From a virus, in IMG/VR virus record IMGVR_UViG_3300046170_000028, positions 1 to 33,699 of that record: a stretch of 33,699 nucleotides of DNA. One strand, 5' to 3'. The notes under the pieces are model-generated. The model had not been told where the DNA came from. It was given only the letters and a program-made list of their open reading frames with translations, and ran no database searches. The position numbers were made by a program, and so were the translations under genes. Shown in pieces: positions 6,782 through 15,575 of the stretch. Every line of letters begins with the position of its first letter. The stretch's first letter is position 1.

Positions 6782-8653
6782 ATGGACGCATATCAACAGT
6801 ACATACACAAGTCACGGTACGCTAGGTACTTGCCAGAGGAGCAACGCCGGGAGACTTGGGAAGAAACAGTAAACAGGTACATCAACTTTTGGGTAGACCG
6901 TGGACACCTCAACGACTTTGACGTATCAGAGATATTCAAGGCAGTCCATGACCTAGACGTAATGCCCAGCATGAGGGCGCTGATGACTGCAGGAGACGCA
7001 CTGGAGCGTGACAACGTAGCAGGGTTCAACTGTAGCTACCTACCCATAGACCACCCTAAGGCGTTTGATGAACTCATGTACGTACTCCTGTGTGGTACAG
7101 GCGTGGGCTTCAGTGTCGAGCGGCAGTACATACAGAAGTTACCGGAAGTTGCGGAGGAGTTTCATGCAACCGATACAGTTATTAATGTTGCGGATTCAAA
7201 GATCGGATGGGCGAAATCGTTTAGGGAACTGGTATCACTGTTGTATACAGGTCAAGTTCCCCAGTGGGACATTAGTAGAGTACGACCTGCAGGTGCCGCA
7301 CTCAAGACTTTCGGAGGTCGTGCAAGTGGTCCAGAACCTCTCGTTGATCTCTTCAAGTTTACAGTTGAACTCTTTAAGACAGCATCTGGACGAAAACTTA
7401 GCTCCATTGAATGCCACGATCTTTGCTGCAAGATTGCTCAAATCGTCGTCGTCGGAGGAGTCAGGAGAAGCGCCCTGATCTCACTGTCCAACCTAACGGA
7501 CGACAGGCTCCGGAGATGCAAGCATGGACAGTGGTACATAGATGAACCCCAGCGTGGTCTGGCGAATAACTCAGCGTGTTACACAGAGAAGCCAGACTTT
7601 GAAGCCTTTCTCAACGAGTGGACTAGCTTATATGAATCTAAATCTGGCGAACGAGGTGTCTTTAGCAGAGTGGCAAGTCAAAAGCAAGCTGCAAAAAATG
7701 AACGTAGAGATGCTACCTACGATTTTGGAACTAATCCATGCAGCGAAATCATCCTCAGACCCTACCAGTTCTGCAATCTTTCAGAGGTTGTTGTTAGGCC
7801 ACAGGATACACTCGCAAGTCTCAAACGAAAAGTTAGGGTTGCAACTATCCTTGGGACTCTTCAGGCCACCCTCACTAACTTCCGATATCTCAGAAATATT
7901 TGGAAACTAAACACACAGGAAGAGGCACTGCTAGGTGTATCCTTGACAGGCATCATGGATCATCCAATGCTGTCAGGTAGAGGAGACAAGGCCAAGCTGA
8001 AGAAGTGGCTTACGGAGATGAGGGAGGAAGCAATTGAAGTTAACAAGCAGTGGGCAGAGAAACTGGGTATCAACGCTTCTACCGCTATTACTGCGGTCAA
8101 GCCTAGCGGCACTGTTAGTCAGTTGGTCGATAGCGCTAGTGGTATCCATCCTCGTTATAGTGCACAATACATACGCAGAGTACGTGCAGATGCTAGAGAT
8201 CCACTTTGTAGCGTCCTAGAGGCCGCAGGAGTGCCTGTGGAGGACGATGCGATGTCACCCAGTACTAGGGTATTCTCCTTCCCTATTGCGTCTCCTGAGG
8301 GCGCTGTGACAGCCTCAGACATGGGTGCTATGGAACAGTTGGATCTGTGGGAGATATATCAGGACTACTGGTGTGAGCACAAGCCGTCCATGACTTGCTA
8401 CTACAGGGACAACGAGTTTCTGGAGGTGGGACAGTGGCTGTACAACAAGTTTGATAAGGTCAGTGGTATCTCTTTTCTACCTTACTCAGACCACACGTAC
8501 CAACAGGCACCTTATGAGCCTGTGGACAAGGCCACCCTCAAGTCGCTACAGAAGGGTTTCCCCACTGAGATCAACTGGGACATCAATGAAGCCTCTGATA
8601 TGACTGAGGGTAGCCAGCAGTTAGCCTGCACAGGGAACAACTGTGAACTATGA
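6782..8653 (+). CDS. nrdJ: class II (B12-dependent) ribonucleoside triphosphate reductase
   Basis: A 623-residue monomeric class II reductase like Lactobacillus leichmannii RTPR. Visible catalytic parts are GFNCSY (C84, one half of the redox pair), LLCGTGVGFSV, NPCSEIIL (N318, thiyl-radical C320, E322), FCNLSE (C331, the other half of the pair) and KPSGTVSQLVDSASGIHPR. The C-terminal swinging pair is ACTGNNC (C616, C621). These match RTPR C119, C408, E410, C419, C731 and C736. It converts NTPs to dNTPs using adenosylcobalamin, without oxygen or a second subunit. RTPR has about 739 residues, so this is a shortened phage form. The phage depends on host cobalamin. The last 6 bases overlap a convergent small gene. 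Confidence 0.95.
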   Translation: MDAYQQYIHKSRYARYLPEEQRRETWEETVNRYINFWVDRGHLNDFDVSEIFKAVHDLDVMPSMRALMTAGDALERDNVAGFNCSYLPIDHPKAFDELMYVLLCGTGVGFSVERQYIQKLPEVAEEFHATDTVINVADSKIGWAKSFRELVSLLYTGQVPQWDISRVRPAGAALKTFGGRASGPEPLVDLFKFTVELFKTASGRKLSSIECHDLCCKIAQIVVVGGVRRSALISLSNLTDDRLRRCKHGQWYIDEPQRGLANNSACYTEKPDFEAFLNEWTSLYESKSGERGVFSRVASQKQAAKNERRDATYDFGTNPCSEIILRPYQFCNLSEVVVRPQDTLASLKRKVRVATILGTLQATLTNFRYLRNIWKLNTQEEALLGVSLTGIMDHPMLSGRGDKAKLKKWLTEMREEAIEVNKQWAEKLGINASTAITAVKPSGTVSQLVDSASGIHPRYSAQYIRRVRADARDPLCSVLEAAGVPVEDDAMSPSTRVFSFPIASPEGAVTASDMGAMEQLDLWEIYQDYWCEHKPSMTCYYRDNEFLEVGQWLYNKFDKVSGISFLPYSDHTYQQAPYEPVDKATLKSLQKGFPTEINWDINEASDMTEGSQQLACTGNNCEL

Positions 8654-8824
8654 CATGAAGAATATGGAGTAACCGTTAGACTTACCTACGTCCTCTGGCT
8701 TATCTTTAGAGTCATGGGGCGTAGGTATTCCTTCAGCTTGCATCTTCTTGATGCGTTCCTTTGACTTCTCGCACATACTGTGGTAGTCAATGGATGTGTA
8801 ACTTACTGTGTGCTTATCTTTCAT
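8648..8824 (-). CDS. small C-terminal late-operon protein
   Basis: A 58-residue ORF, MKDKHTVSYTSIDYH...SIFFMS, filling the gap between the convergent blocks. Its ATG overlaps the end of the 602-residue gene. The upstream sequence GGAG-N8-ATG is a good ribosome binding site. It is basic and polar with a short hydrophobic end. I do not recognise it. It would be the last gene of the leftward late operon, and its stop lies inside the reductase stop region, so the two operons overlap by 6 bases with no spacer. Confidence 0.6.
   Translation of the reverse strand: MKDKHTVSYTSIDYHSMCEKSKERIKKMQAEGIPTPHDSKDKPEDVGKSNGYSIFFMS
8684..8726. terminator. candidate hairpin at the operon convergence
   Basis: ACCTACGTCC (8684-8693) and GGGCGTAGGT (8717-8726) can pair over 10 positions with one G-T wobble. 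The 23-base loop holds a smaller CTCT/AGAG pairing. It is 30 bases after the reductase stop but lacks a clear T-tract, so a weak or factor-dependent terminator is the most that can be said. Confidence 0.3.
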
Positions 8825-10622
8825 TGTCCGTCTCCGTTGCTGCCGTAATAGCCCAAGATCCTCTGTACAGAGACTCTAGGTAATCTTTGGCTTCTGGTGT
8901 AAATTTAGAGTCGCGTAAGACACGCTTGCTGTACTCTGTGGCGCTTTCTTTTTTGTTTCTCTTAATCCCTGTCAACTCTTCTGTTTTGGTTACAGCCTCT
9001 TGCTCTCTTTTTTGTACTCTATCCTGACGCTGCTCTTTCTTGAGCGCGTTTATCGTAGGATCGTACCCGCCACCCACGCGTACCTTTTCCATTGTGCCTA
9101 ACGTTATCAGCCCGCGGCCGCCAACAGGGTCAAGACCAAACATATCGTGCCTGTCAGAGATTAGAGTATATATCTCTTTGTTTTTTGTGTCGATGGCGAT
9201 AAACTGATTCACACCTCCTAAGTCTTTCATCTCACTATGGTATCCTTGAGACAGGTATATAAAGTCACCATCTTTGCTTACCTTACCGCCAAACTCTTCA
9301 AACGAGTTGTCTAAAAAGTTAATCAGTTTTTTTTCCGCAGAATTGGCGGGAAACTTTGCACCGGTTTTTTGTCTGTTTCTCCCTTTCAGATACCGTTCAA
9401 TTAGCTTCTGCTGTCCTACACCGGGAAACTCTTTTTCTAACTGACGTAACAATCGCTTGTTATTTACCATAAAACTAGCTTTTGCAATTTCTCCTATATC
9501 GTCAGCAGAAAGCTCGTCTATAGTTTTGCCTAAATGTTTTGCATAAGAGTTGACAGTGTTTTTAGAGGTTAGTGCTCGTATAGCTGCTGGTCCCCTACCA
9601 GATGAGCCTTTACCCTCTTTTGTAAATCCTTGAGTCTGAGGCTCACGTACTACTATGTTTGTGTTATCTCCTGCGCCGTGAACAACTCTAACGTGGTTAA
9701 TCGCCCTATCCTGAACTTCCAGAGGCACTTCATCTAGTGGTTCAAAGATTTCTCTACGGACGTTAGCCTCGTTCCACTCTGAATCTACTAATCTTGTATT
9801 TTTAGCAGTCATGGGAACAGTAGCTATTAAAGTTTCGTCTACGTTTCGACCCATCTGCCTATAAATGTTCTCACCTGCGTAGGCGCTTCCAATGTCTAAG
9901 TCACCTTCTGAAGAAGACGGTCCTGTGACCTCTTCAACTCTACGCTGAGAAACACCTTTAGCTCTTTCATTAGCTCGCGCCGTTGGGCTAAACACTTCTC
10001 TTATGGTTCCCGGAACTGCTTGAAGAGCCTCACCAGCAAAACTCAACGGAGGCATAGACCCATAAAAGCTAAACATATTCTCCGACGGAACACCCATTTT
10101 TTGAAGAGGTGCTTCTAAACGCTTCAAAGGACCGCCTTCCACCATTGTGTCCACATTACGCATCACTTTGTTAAGCGCCTGTCCAGTAACTCTAGGAGCC
10201 TGCATACCGGGAACTATGTTAAGCGCACCAAAGAGGTTTCCGACGTTCTCAGCCGCTCTAGGGTACTGCTGTTGCACCTCTTGTACTTTATGCATAGCCG
10301 CCTGTCCAGTAGGCGTTGCTAGTGCCGCCTCTGTAGCTTGACCCACAAGCTCATTGACACCCAGAGCCTCCAGTGGCATATTGAGTACGTCACCAACCAT
10401 TGACCCAGTTTCGCCCAATCCTGCCAGAGCAACCTCAGGTACTGTCCTTCCTCTTTCAGCAGTCTCAGCAACCTTTAGTTGCGACCCAGAGAGCCTGCGG
10501 TGTGCGTCGTTGACAGCCTGTTCAACCTCAAGAGGTATCCGCTGCAGACTGTCTTGTGCATTTGCTTTGGCTGTCTCAAAACGAGCTTCAGCTAGTTTAA
10601 GATAGGTAGTTACCCAACTCAT
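8814..10622 (-). CDS. large probable internal virion/ejection protein
   Basis: A 602-residue protein with no family I can name. The N-terminal 150 residues are helical and Ala-rich (AEARFETAKANAQDSLQRI) with a membrane-compatible stretch rich in Gly, Leu and Val (VALAGLGETGSMVGDVLNM). The middle contains a beta-rich unit with VVREPQTQGFTKEGKG. The C-terminal part has GDFIYLSQGYHSEMKDLGG and LISDRHDMFGLDP, followed by a basic helical tail. Position after the tail-tube genes and beside three other large Ala/Gln-rich proteins matches where podoviruses encode the proteins ejected with DNA. The folded C-terminal part could be an enzyme. This is not shown. Confidence 0.75.
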   Translation of the reverse strand: MSWVTTYLKLAEARFETAKANAQDSLQRIPLEVEQAVNDAHRRLSGSQLKVAETAERGRTVPEVALAGLGETGSMVGDVLNMPLEALGVNELVGQATEAALATPTGQAAMHKVQEVQQQYPRAAENVGNLFGALNIVPGMQAPRVTGQALNKVMRNVDTMVEGGPLKRLEAPLQKMGVPSENMFSFYGSMPPLSFAGEALQAVPGTIREVFSPTARANERAKGVSQRRVEEVTGPSSSEGDLDIGSAYAGENIYRQMGRNVDETLIATVPMTAKNTRLVDSEWNEANVRREIFEPLDEVPLEVQDRAINHVRVVHGAGDNTNIVVREPQTQGFTKEGKGSSGRGPAAIRALTSKNTVNSYAKHLGKTIDELSADDIGEIAKASFMVNNKRLLRQLEKEFPGVGQQKLIERYLKGRNRQKTGAKFPANSAEKKLINFLDNSFEEFGGKVSKDGDFIYLSQGYHSEMKDLGGVNQFIAIDTKNKEIYTLISDRHDMFGLDPVGGRGLITLGTMEKVRVGGGYDPTINALKKEQRQDRVQKREQEAVTKTEELTGIKRNKKESATEYSKRVLRDSKFTPEAKDYLESLYRGSWAITAATETDNER

Positions 10623-12367
10623 TCTTCTTTCGCCTCTTCTTCAGCGTCTTCCATGTACCCTTTGTATACTTCAATGACAGCAGCCCTGTCAGCCCTAAGC
10701 TGCTTAACCATCTCAGGATTAGTGGCTACTTTTATACCGTCGTTAAGACTCTCCAAAATAAGCCGCAGTTCTTTTTGATAGTACGCTTTAGAAAACAGCC
10801 TTTTAGTCAGACCTAATCCCGTGTAAGTTGTAATCAGTCCTGCAAAAAATGGAAGCATTTTAGAGTTCATAGCTGCTGTGGCAGTCGCTGCCTGACCCAG
10901 AGGAGTTGTTGGCATATTAATGTTTAAAGCGCCTAGATTATCTTTAATACGCGCCATTACCGTATCTCCTTGAGGTATACGTCCGTTGATTGCTCCTAAA
11001 GCTGACAACAAATCTGACTCGTCTCTAAGCAAGCGGTTTGCTATGTTAGAATCTCCTGTGTCTAACATACTATTCATTTCTCTACGAATTAAAGTATAAA
11101 GATCGTCCCTAACTTTCGGCCCTTTTTTGCCTTCTTTTTTCTTAAGCGTATCTTTTCCAAGATTGTCTTGTACCCATTTGTCGAGATCACGACGCGCCTC
11201 TAGCATTCCTAACGAATTTTGCTCGTGTGATTTTAATGTGTAAGTAAGCTGTGCCAACGCATCTTTAGCATTTCTGTTTATTCGTTCAACGCCTGAACCC
11301 TTATTACCAGCCGCATACTCCGCTATTTTTGACTGTACGTTACTGATTAAATCATCGTGAGATACCAAATTTGTTCTCTTTGACAAAAGTTTCTTTAGCT
11401 TCTCATCTATTTTAGTAATAGCGTTTGAAATGCTTTTAGCATTAGATCTATCGGTTCTCGACGGATCAACACGAGCGTATCGTTTTACCGTGTCTACTCT
11501 ACGGCGTTCCTCTGCAGTTAAGATTGTCTCTTGTCTCCGTAACGGGCCTCTAGGTTCTGTAGTCTGTTTGTTAATTTGTTCAGCGGTTTTAGGTGGATTT
11601 ATTGCTTTCCAGATACCTTGTTCCAGCGTCGTTAGTTTACTAACAGTTCTGTTCTTAGCATCATAAAAAGACACGTTAGGTACATAACCAGATTCACGAT
11701 CTACGTTTATCGGCTTTGCGTCTGGCCCTCTGCGTAACCAACCTCCTACATTAAAGGCGCTTTCAACTACAAGAGCCATTTCAGGGTTGTTTTTCTTGAA
11801 CTCAACCCACGTTTCTTGACCTGCTTGCAGCGCTTTTTGTGCCTCTTTACCCAAAGGATGTTCTACAAACGCCTGCACAGCCTCCCTGTACTGGTTTTTT
11901 GCAGCGTCCTCCATTTCGTCAGGTATAACTAGGCTATAACCATCAGTGGATAAGGTGTACACTTCACCAAACAAATCCCAACCCAATCCAGCCATTGAAC
12001 CCGCAAGTCCTAAAAATTGACTTGTTGTACTAAGCCCTTGGTTTTCTGTATCAAACATATCAGTTGGTCCTTGATACGGACCCTCTTCACGTAAAATATC
12101 AGAGGCTTGTTGTACACGGGTTCTAACAGACTCACCCATACGTTGCGTAAAGTTTTCAAGGTTTTCTTCTGCTTCAATCGCCATTGAAGATCTAGCATTT
12201 CCGGGTTCAGCTAATTTTTTCTGCTGTTTCTGTAGGCCTCTCTTTTCAGCTTCAAACTCCTCACGAGAAATTTTTACAACCTTAAACCCACCAGTGACAG
12301 GACGGGCGTTAGCTCTTTCTTGCTCAAATTCTTCTTTGGATATTTTAACAACAGTTGAGTATTCCAT
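10619..12367 (-). CDS. probable internal virion protein with repeated N-terminal motif
   Basis: A 582-residue protein. The N-terminus carries the same short motif twice: VVKISKEEFEQER (6-18) and VVKISREEFEAEK (30-42). The body is predicted helical with many charged coiled-coil stretches (ITKIDEKLKKLLSKRTNL). A hydrophobic segment near 507-530 (MLPFFAGLITTYTGLGL) could cross a membrane. The C-terminus is acidic (EDAEEEAKEE). It overlaps the next gene by 4 bases (ATGA). Its place among the last late genes and its composition suggest a DNA-ejection or core protein. No catalytic motif is evident. Confidence 0.72.
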   Translation of the reverse strand: MEYSTVVKISKEEFEQERANARPVTGGFKVVKISREEFEAEKRGLQKQQKKLAEPGNARSSMAIEAEENLENFTQRMGESVRTRVQQASDILREEGPYQGPTDMFDTENQGLSTTSQFLGLAGSMAGLGWDLFGEVYTLSTDGYSLVIPDEMEDAAKNQYREAVQAFVEHPLGKEAQKALQAGQETWVEFKKNNPEMALVVESAFNVGGWLRRGPDAKPINVDRESGYVPNVSFYDAKNRTVSKLTTLEQGIWKAINPPKTAEQINKQTTEPRGPLRRQETILTAEERRRVDTVKRYARVDPSRTDRSNAKSISNAITKIDEKLKKLLSKRTNLVSHDDLISNVQSKIAEYAAGNKGSGVERINRNAKDALAQLTYTLKSHEQNSLGMLEARRDLDKWVQDNLGKDTLKKKEGKKGPKVRDDLYTLIRREMNSMLDTGDSNIANRLLRDESDLLSALGAINGRIPQGDTVMARIKDNLGALNINMPTTPLGQAATATAAMNSKMLPFFAGLITTYTGLGLTKRLFSKAYYQKELRLILESLNDGIKVATNPEMVKQLRADRAAVIEVYKGYMEDAEEEAKEE

Positions 12368-12369
12368 GT

Positions 12370-13605
12370 TTACCTCATGAGCTTGATACTTTCACCATTA
12401 GGTGAAATAACCGAAATAGTGCCTTCGTTCTCGTTAACAAGAATTTCACCGCCCTGTTGTTCGTACATACGAGCAAACTCAGGTTGCATCCAATCTACAC
12501 TACCGGCCCACTGTTCTAACGCCGCATCAGGACCAAACTTAGCTTTTGTAATTAGAGACGTATAGTACGCATCTATTTTATTCAATGCCTGCTTCAAGTC
12601 CTCTTTTGACATGAGGCCATCTAAACTGTCAATAGTTGACTGAAGCAACAGGTTTTCAATGTTGGACACCTGACCCAGTGTTGATCCTGCGTCTTTGATT
12701 GTTAACAACTGGTCAAAACCCACGTTGGCTCTAATGCTGTTTAAGTATCCTTCAAAACGTCTTGCCTCAGTATCAGGCAAAACACGCAGAAGTTGCTTCC
12801 ACCCGCCTACGTCTTCATTTCTGTCTATCATTGCTGTAGCATCAGAAATACTTAGTTTTACTCTCTGTGCCTTTAAGATAGCTTCGTTTGCTCTGTTTTG
12901 CTCTTTAGCAGCAGCATTCGCAGCGGCTCTGCTTTCGTATTCACCTTTTGGCTGACCGTCCTCAAAAGTATAAAATATACCGTCTTTTTCTTTTACAGTA
13001 ATTGTGGGTTTTTCTGGGCCTGCTGAAGCGCCTAGAACCTGTTGATTAACTACACGGCCTGATTGATCCGTCAAGAAATTAACCTGTTGCATTGTACCAG
13101 AAGCAGGGTCAAAAATTTCTTGTCTAAACGATGATCCACCACTTTTATTTTTTTGTGCATCGTATGCAATTTTCATGGCATCATTAAGAGGAACTCCAAA
13201 AGCCTCAGCCATGCCTAAATAACCGGATTGCTGTTTTGGATCATTTATGTTGAACTGAGGATTATTAGCAAGAGCCATTAATCTACCCTGTCCTCTACCA
13301 GAAATAGCAGTAGTTCTTTTTTCCTGTGTAGCAGTAGCCTGCGTAGCTGCATTAAAAAACACTTTAGACAACGCATCGTTACCTTCCGTGGCGTACTTCT
13401 GACCTAGAGCGTTTAACTGAGCAGGGTCGTTAGCGTACTGCTGTAAAAGCTGTTGCGCCTCTTTAGCAGACCTGCGCTCAGAAAACCCTCTACCAACATC
13501 AGTCAACATGCCGCCGACGTTTTGACCAAACTGCTCTGTGGCTCTTCCTATTTGTTGCCCTACGTTTATTCCTGCTGAAGCTAGGACTCGTCCATCTATA
13601 GCCAT
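12370..13605 (-). CDS. probable internal virion protein
   Basis: A 411-residue protein, mostly helical, starting MAIDGRVLASAGINVGQQIG with a Gly/Ala/Gln-rich N-terminus followed by KEAQQLLQQYANDPAQLNAL. The middle contains a small strand-rich patch (TITVKEKDGIFYTFEDGQP), then helices with KAQRVKLSISDATAMIDRN and WKQLLRVLPDTEARRFEGYL. The end returns to strands (ISVISPNGESIKLMR). It is separated by 2 bases from the 582-residue gene. I infer a core or ejection protein from position and composition. No homologous family can be named with confidence. Confidence 0.72.
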   Translation of the reverse strand: MAIDGRVLASAGINVGQQIGRATEQFGQNVGGMLTDVGRGFSERRSAKEAQQLLQQYANDPAQLNALGQKYATEGNDALSKVFFNAATQATATQEKRTTAISGRGQGRLMALANNPQFNINDPKQQSGYLGMAEAFGVPLNDAMKIAYDAQKNKSGGSSFRQEIFDPASGTMQQVNFLTDQSGRVVNQQVLGASAGPEKPTITVKEKDGIFYTFEDGQPKGEYESRAAANAAAKEQNRANEAILKAQRVKLSISDATAMIDRNEDVGGWKQLLRVLPDTEARRFEGYLNSIRANVGFDQLLTIKDAGSTLGQVSNIENLLLQSTIDSLDGLMSKEDLKQALNKIDAYYTSLITKAKFGPDAALEQWAGSVDWMQPEFARMYEQQGGEILVNENEGTISVISPNGESIKLMR

Positions 13606-13620
13606 TTTCGTTGTCCTCTG

Positions 13621-15342
13621 TTAATCAAACCAACTAGTAATAAGGTCAGTAGCGCCGCCCAACAGCGAACCACCTAGACCCATAGCACCACTAAACATGC
13701 CGCCGTACAAACCAGCAAGTCCTGATCTTCTAGCAAGCTCTGCGTTAATATTAGCCATCTGAGTTTCTAATCCAAACTCACCTTGCTGTCTACGTGCTAC
13801 ATCAGACATAGATGCAATGTTCAACGCAGGAGACAGGGCTGACAAAAGTGCTGCTTGAGGTGCGTACCCTGCTTGCAACGCCTGTATTCCAAGCTGTTGT
13901 TCTGCACCAGCCAGCCCTTGACCACCAGCGAGAAGTCCTTGGCCTCCCGTCAGCGCCTGTAGCATCTGCTGTTGTCTAGCAGCATCAAGCGCCTGTCTTT
14001 GTGCCGCTAAACCAGAACCTAAGCTGGCGTACTGCTGCCCTAAGCCAGCCTGTTGTGCCTGTAAACCACCAGCAAGCTGTGCCAACTGACCTGCCTGTTG
14101 TGCTGATGTAGTTGCTCTGCCTAGACCCTCAGACTGCAACTGAGATTCAATCTGCTGTGCGCTGAGTCCAAGCTGTGACAACTGTGCTGCACGTTGTTGT
14201 GCTGCTGACTGAAGCTGACTAGAGAGTCCTGCCTGTTGACCAAACATGCCACCTAGAGTCTGTGCTGTGCCTAGAGCCTGCTGACGCTCTGCCTGTGCTT
14301 GCTGCATAGCCACTAATGAGGCTCTATCTTGTGCCTCTTCTTGTGCCTTAGACATCGCAAGCTGTTCTGGCGTACCACCAAACATCGCCGTACGCACACC
14401 TAAGCGTCCCTGTTGAGCCAAACGCTCTTCCAACTGTAACCGCTGTCGCTCTTCTTCAGGACGCTGTGTAGCCCTTATACGCTCAAATACGTCAGCCTCA
14501 CGAGCAGCCGTAGGAGTCAGTACGTCTTGTGCGGCTTGTCCTGCAAGACCTGCGTACTGGCTTCTGAGAGCTTCAATATCAGACGGAGCCTGTGTACCTA
14601 ATCCAGCAGCACCCATGCCTAATGCTTGTTGTCCAAACTGACCTATAGTTGGAGCCTGTAAAGCCTGTGGAGCGGGAACTTTAGGTTGTCCACCAAAAAA
14701 ACCCGCATCGTCTGAGATAAGGCCAGATAGGTCAAGCATTGGTTGGTCGTTAACGCCCCGAATCCCTCCTGTACCTGCTAATCCTGTGCCAGCAAAAGGA
14801 TCACCAACAGGTTTTTGTCCTGTAGGAACCGGAGTAGGTATTCCCACCTGCCCGCCGCCTAAAGCACCCGCAGCTTGTTGAGCAAACATTCCACGCAAAA
14901 GATTAAGGTCTGCCGGTTGTGTGCCAGCAGCGCCCATAAACTGACCACCTAAGCCAAACGCTTGCTGTGCTGCCTGTTGCTGCTGAGCTAGACCAAAAGG
15001 AGATGTGCCTATCATTTGTTGGCCTAAGTTCATAACGTCTAAGCCAGCAAACTGAGACTCTAGCGTACCTCTAGGATCTCCACCTAAGCGAAACTGCGCC
15101 TCATTCATTAGAATATTACTAATTTCTTGCTGTTGAGGGCTGAGGTTGTACGTGGTTCCGGTAGGACCACCTGTTACTGAACCTATGCCTCCAGACGTAA
15201 CCGTAAAGGGCTGAAACGTGACATCAGGTGCTGTTGCTTGGGGAACATCTGCAAAAGCGCCTGTTACTTCTGTTGGAAGCTCGCTATATAAACCACTAGC
15301 AATATCGCTAATGAATCCACCAAAAAGATCGCCAAGAGCCAT
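13621..15342 (-). CDS. Gln/Ala/Gly-rich structural or ejection protein
   Basis: A 573-residue low-complexity protein dominated by Gln, Ala, Gly and Leu, for example LAQQQQAAQQAFGLGGQF and LAGGLQAQQAGLGQQYASLG. The ends are hydrophobic and amphipathic: MALGDLFGGFISDIASGLY at the N-terminus and LYGGMFSGAMGLGGSLLGG at the C-terminus. Such long Gln-rich helices with membrane-active ends fit a podoviral ejection protein that forms a channel across the host envelope, which is inference. The ATG overlaps the stop of the 77-residue mini-fibre gene by one base (TGATGG). The repetitive DNA may be recombination-prone. Confidence 0.75.
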   Translation of the reverse strand: MALGDLFGGFISDIASGLYSELPTEVTGAFADVPQATAPDVTFQPFTVTSGGIGSVTGGPTGTTYNLSPQQQEISNILMNEAQFRLGGDPRGTLESQFAGLDVMNLGQQMIGTSPFGLAQQQQAAQQAFGLGGQFMGAAGTQPADLNLLRGMFAQQAAGALGGGQVGIPTPVPTGQKPVGDPFAGTGLAGTGGIRGVNDQPMLDLSGLISDDAGFFGGQPKVPAPQALQAPTIGQFGQQALGMGAAGLGTQAPSDIEALRSQYAGLAGQAAQDVLTPTAAREADVFERIRATQRPEEERQRLQLEERLAQQGRLGVRTAMFGGTPEQLAMSKAQEEAQDRASLVAMQQAQAERQQALGTAQTLGGMFGQQAGLSSQLQSAAQQRAAQLSQLGLSAQQIESQLQSEGLGRATTSAQQAGQLAQLAGGLQAQQAGLGQQYASLGSGLAAQRQALDAARQQQMLQALTGGQGLLAGGQGLAGAEQQLGIQALQAGYAPQAALLSALSPALNIASMSDVARRQQGEFGLETQMANINAELARRSGLAGLYGGMFSGAMGLGGSLLGGATDLITSWFD

Positions 15343-15575
15343 CAGTAAGTCCCTCCGTCAATCGTGCCTGTAGACAGAGTACCCGTAAACGTCAACGCAG
15401 GTATTGTTACAGTGCCTGTGAATGTAGGAGAAGCTAAGTTAGCCTTAGTTGCAATCGCTGTAGATATAGCGGTGAACTCAGTGTCAAACTCGCTACCACG
15501 AATAACTTTACCACTATCCCCAGAAGGTAAACTGTCCTTAGCAGTAAAGTTTGTTGTCTTTGTATAGTCGCTCAT
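15342..15575 (-). CDS. mini tail-fibre-like protein ending DGGTY
   Basis: A 77-residue protein, MSDYTKTTNFTAKDSLPSGD... . It has a short helix (FDTEFTAISTAIATKANLAS) of the kind that trimerises at phage fibre bases, then Thr-rich beta repeats PTFTGTVTIPALTFTGTLS. It ends TGTIDGGTY. The 314-residue fibre at 23859 ends STVDGGTY, so both share a C-terminal motif, and in both cases the stop overlaps the next start. It is probably a short fibre or fibre adaptor attached near the tail tube, since it follows the tail-tube B gene with a 4-base overlap. Confidence 0.75.
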   Translation of the reverse strand: MSDYTKTTNFTAKDSLPSGDSGKVIRGSEFDTEFTAISTAIATKANLASPTFTGTVTIPALTFTGTLSTGTIDGGTY

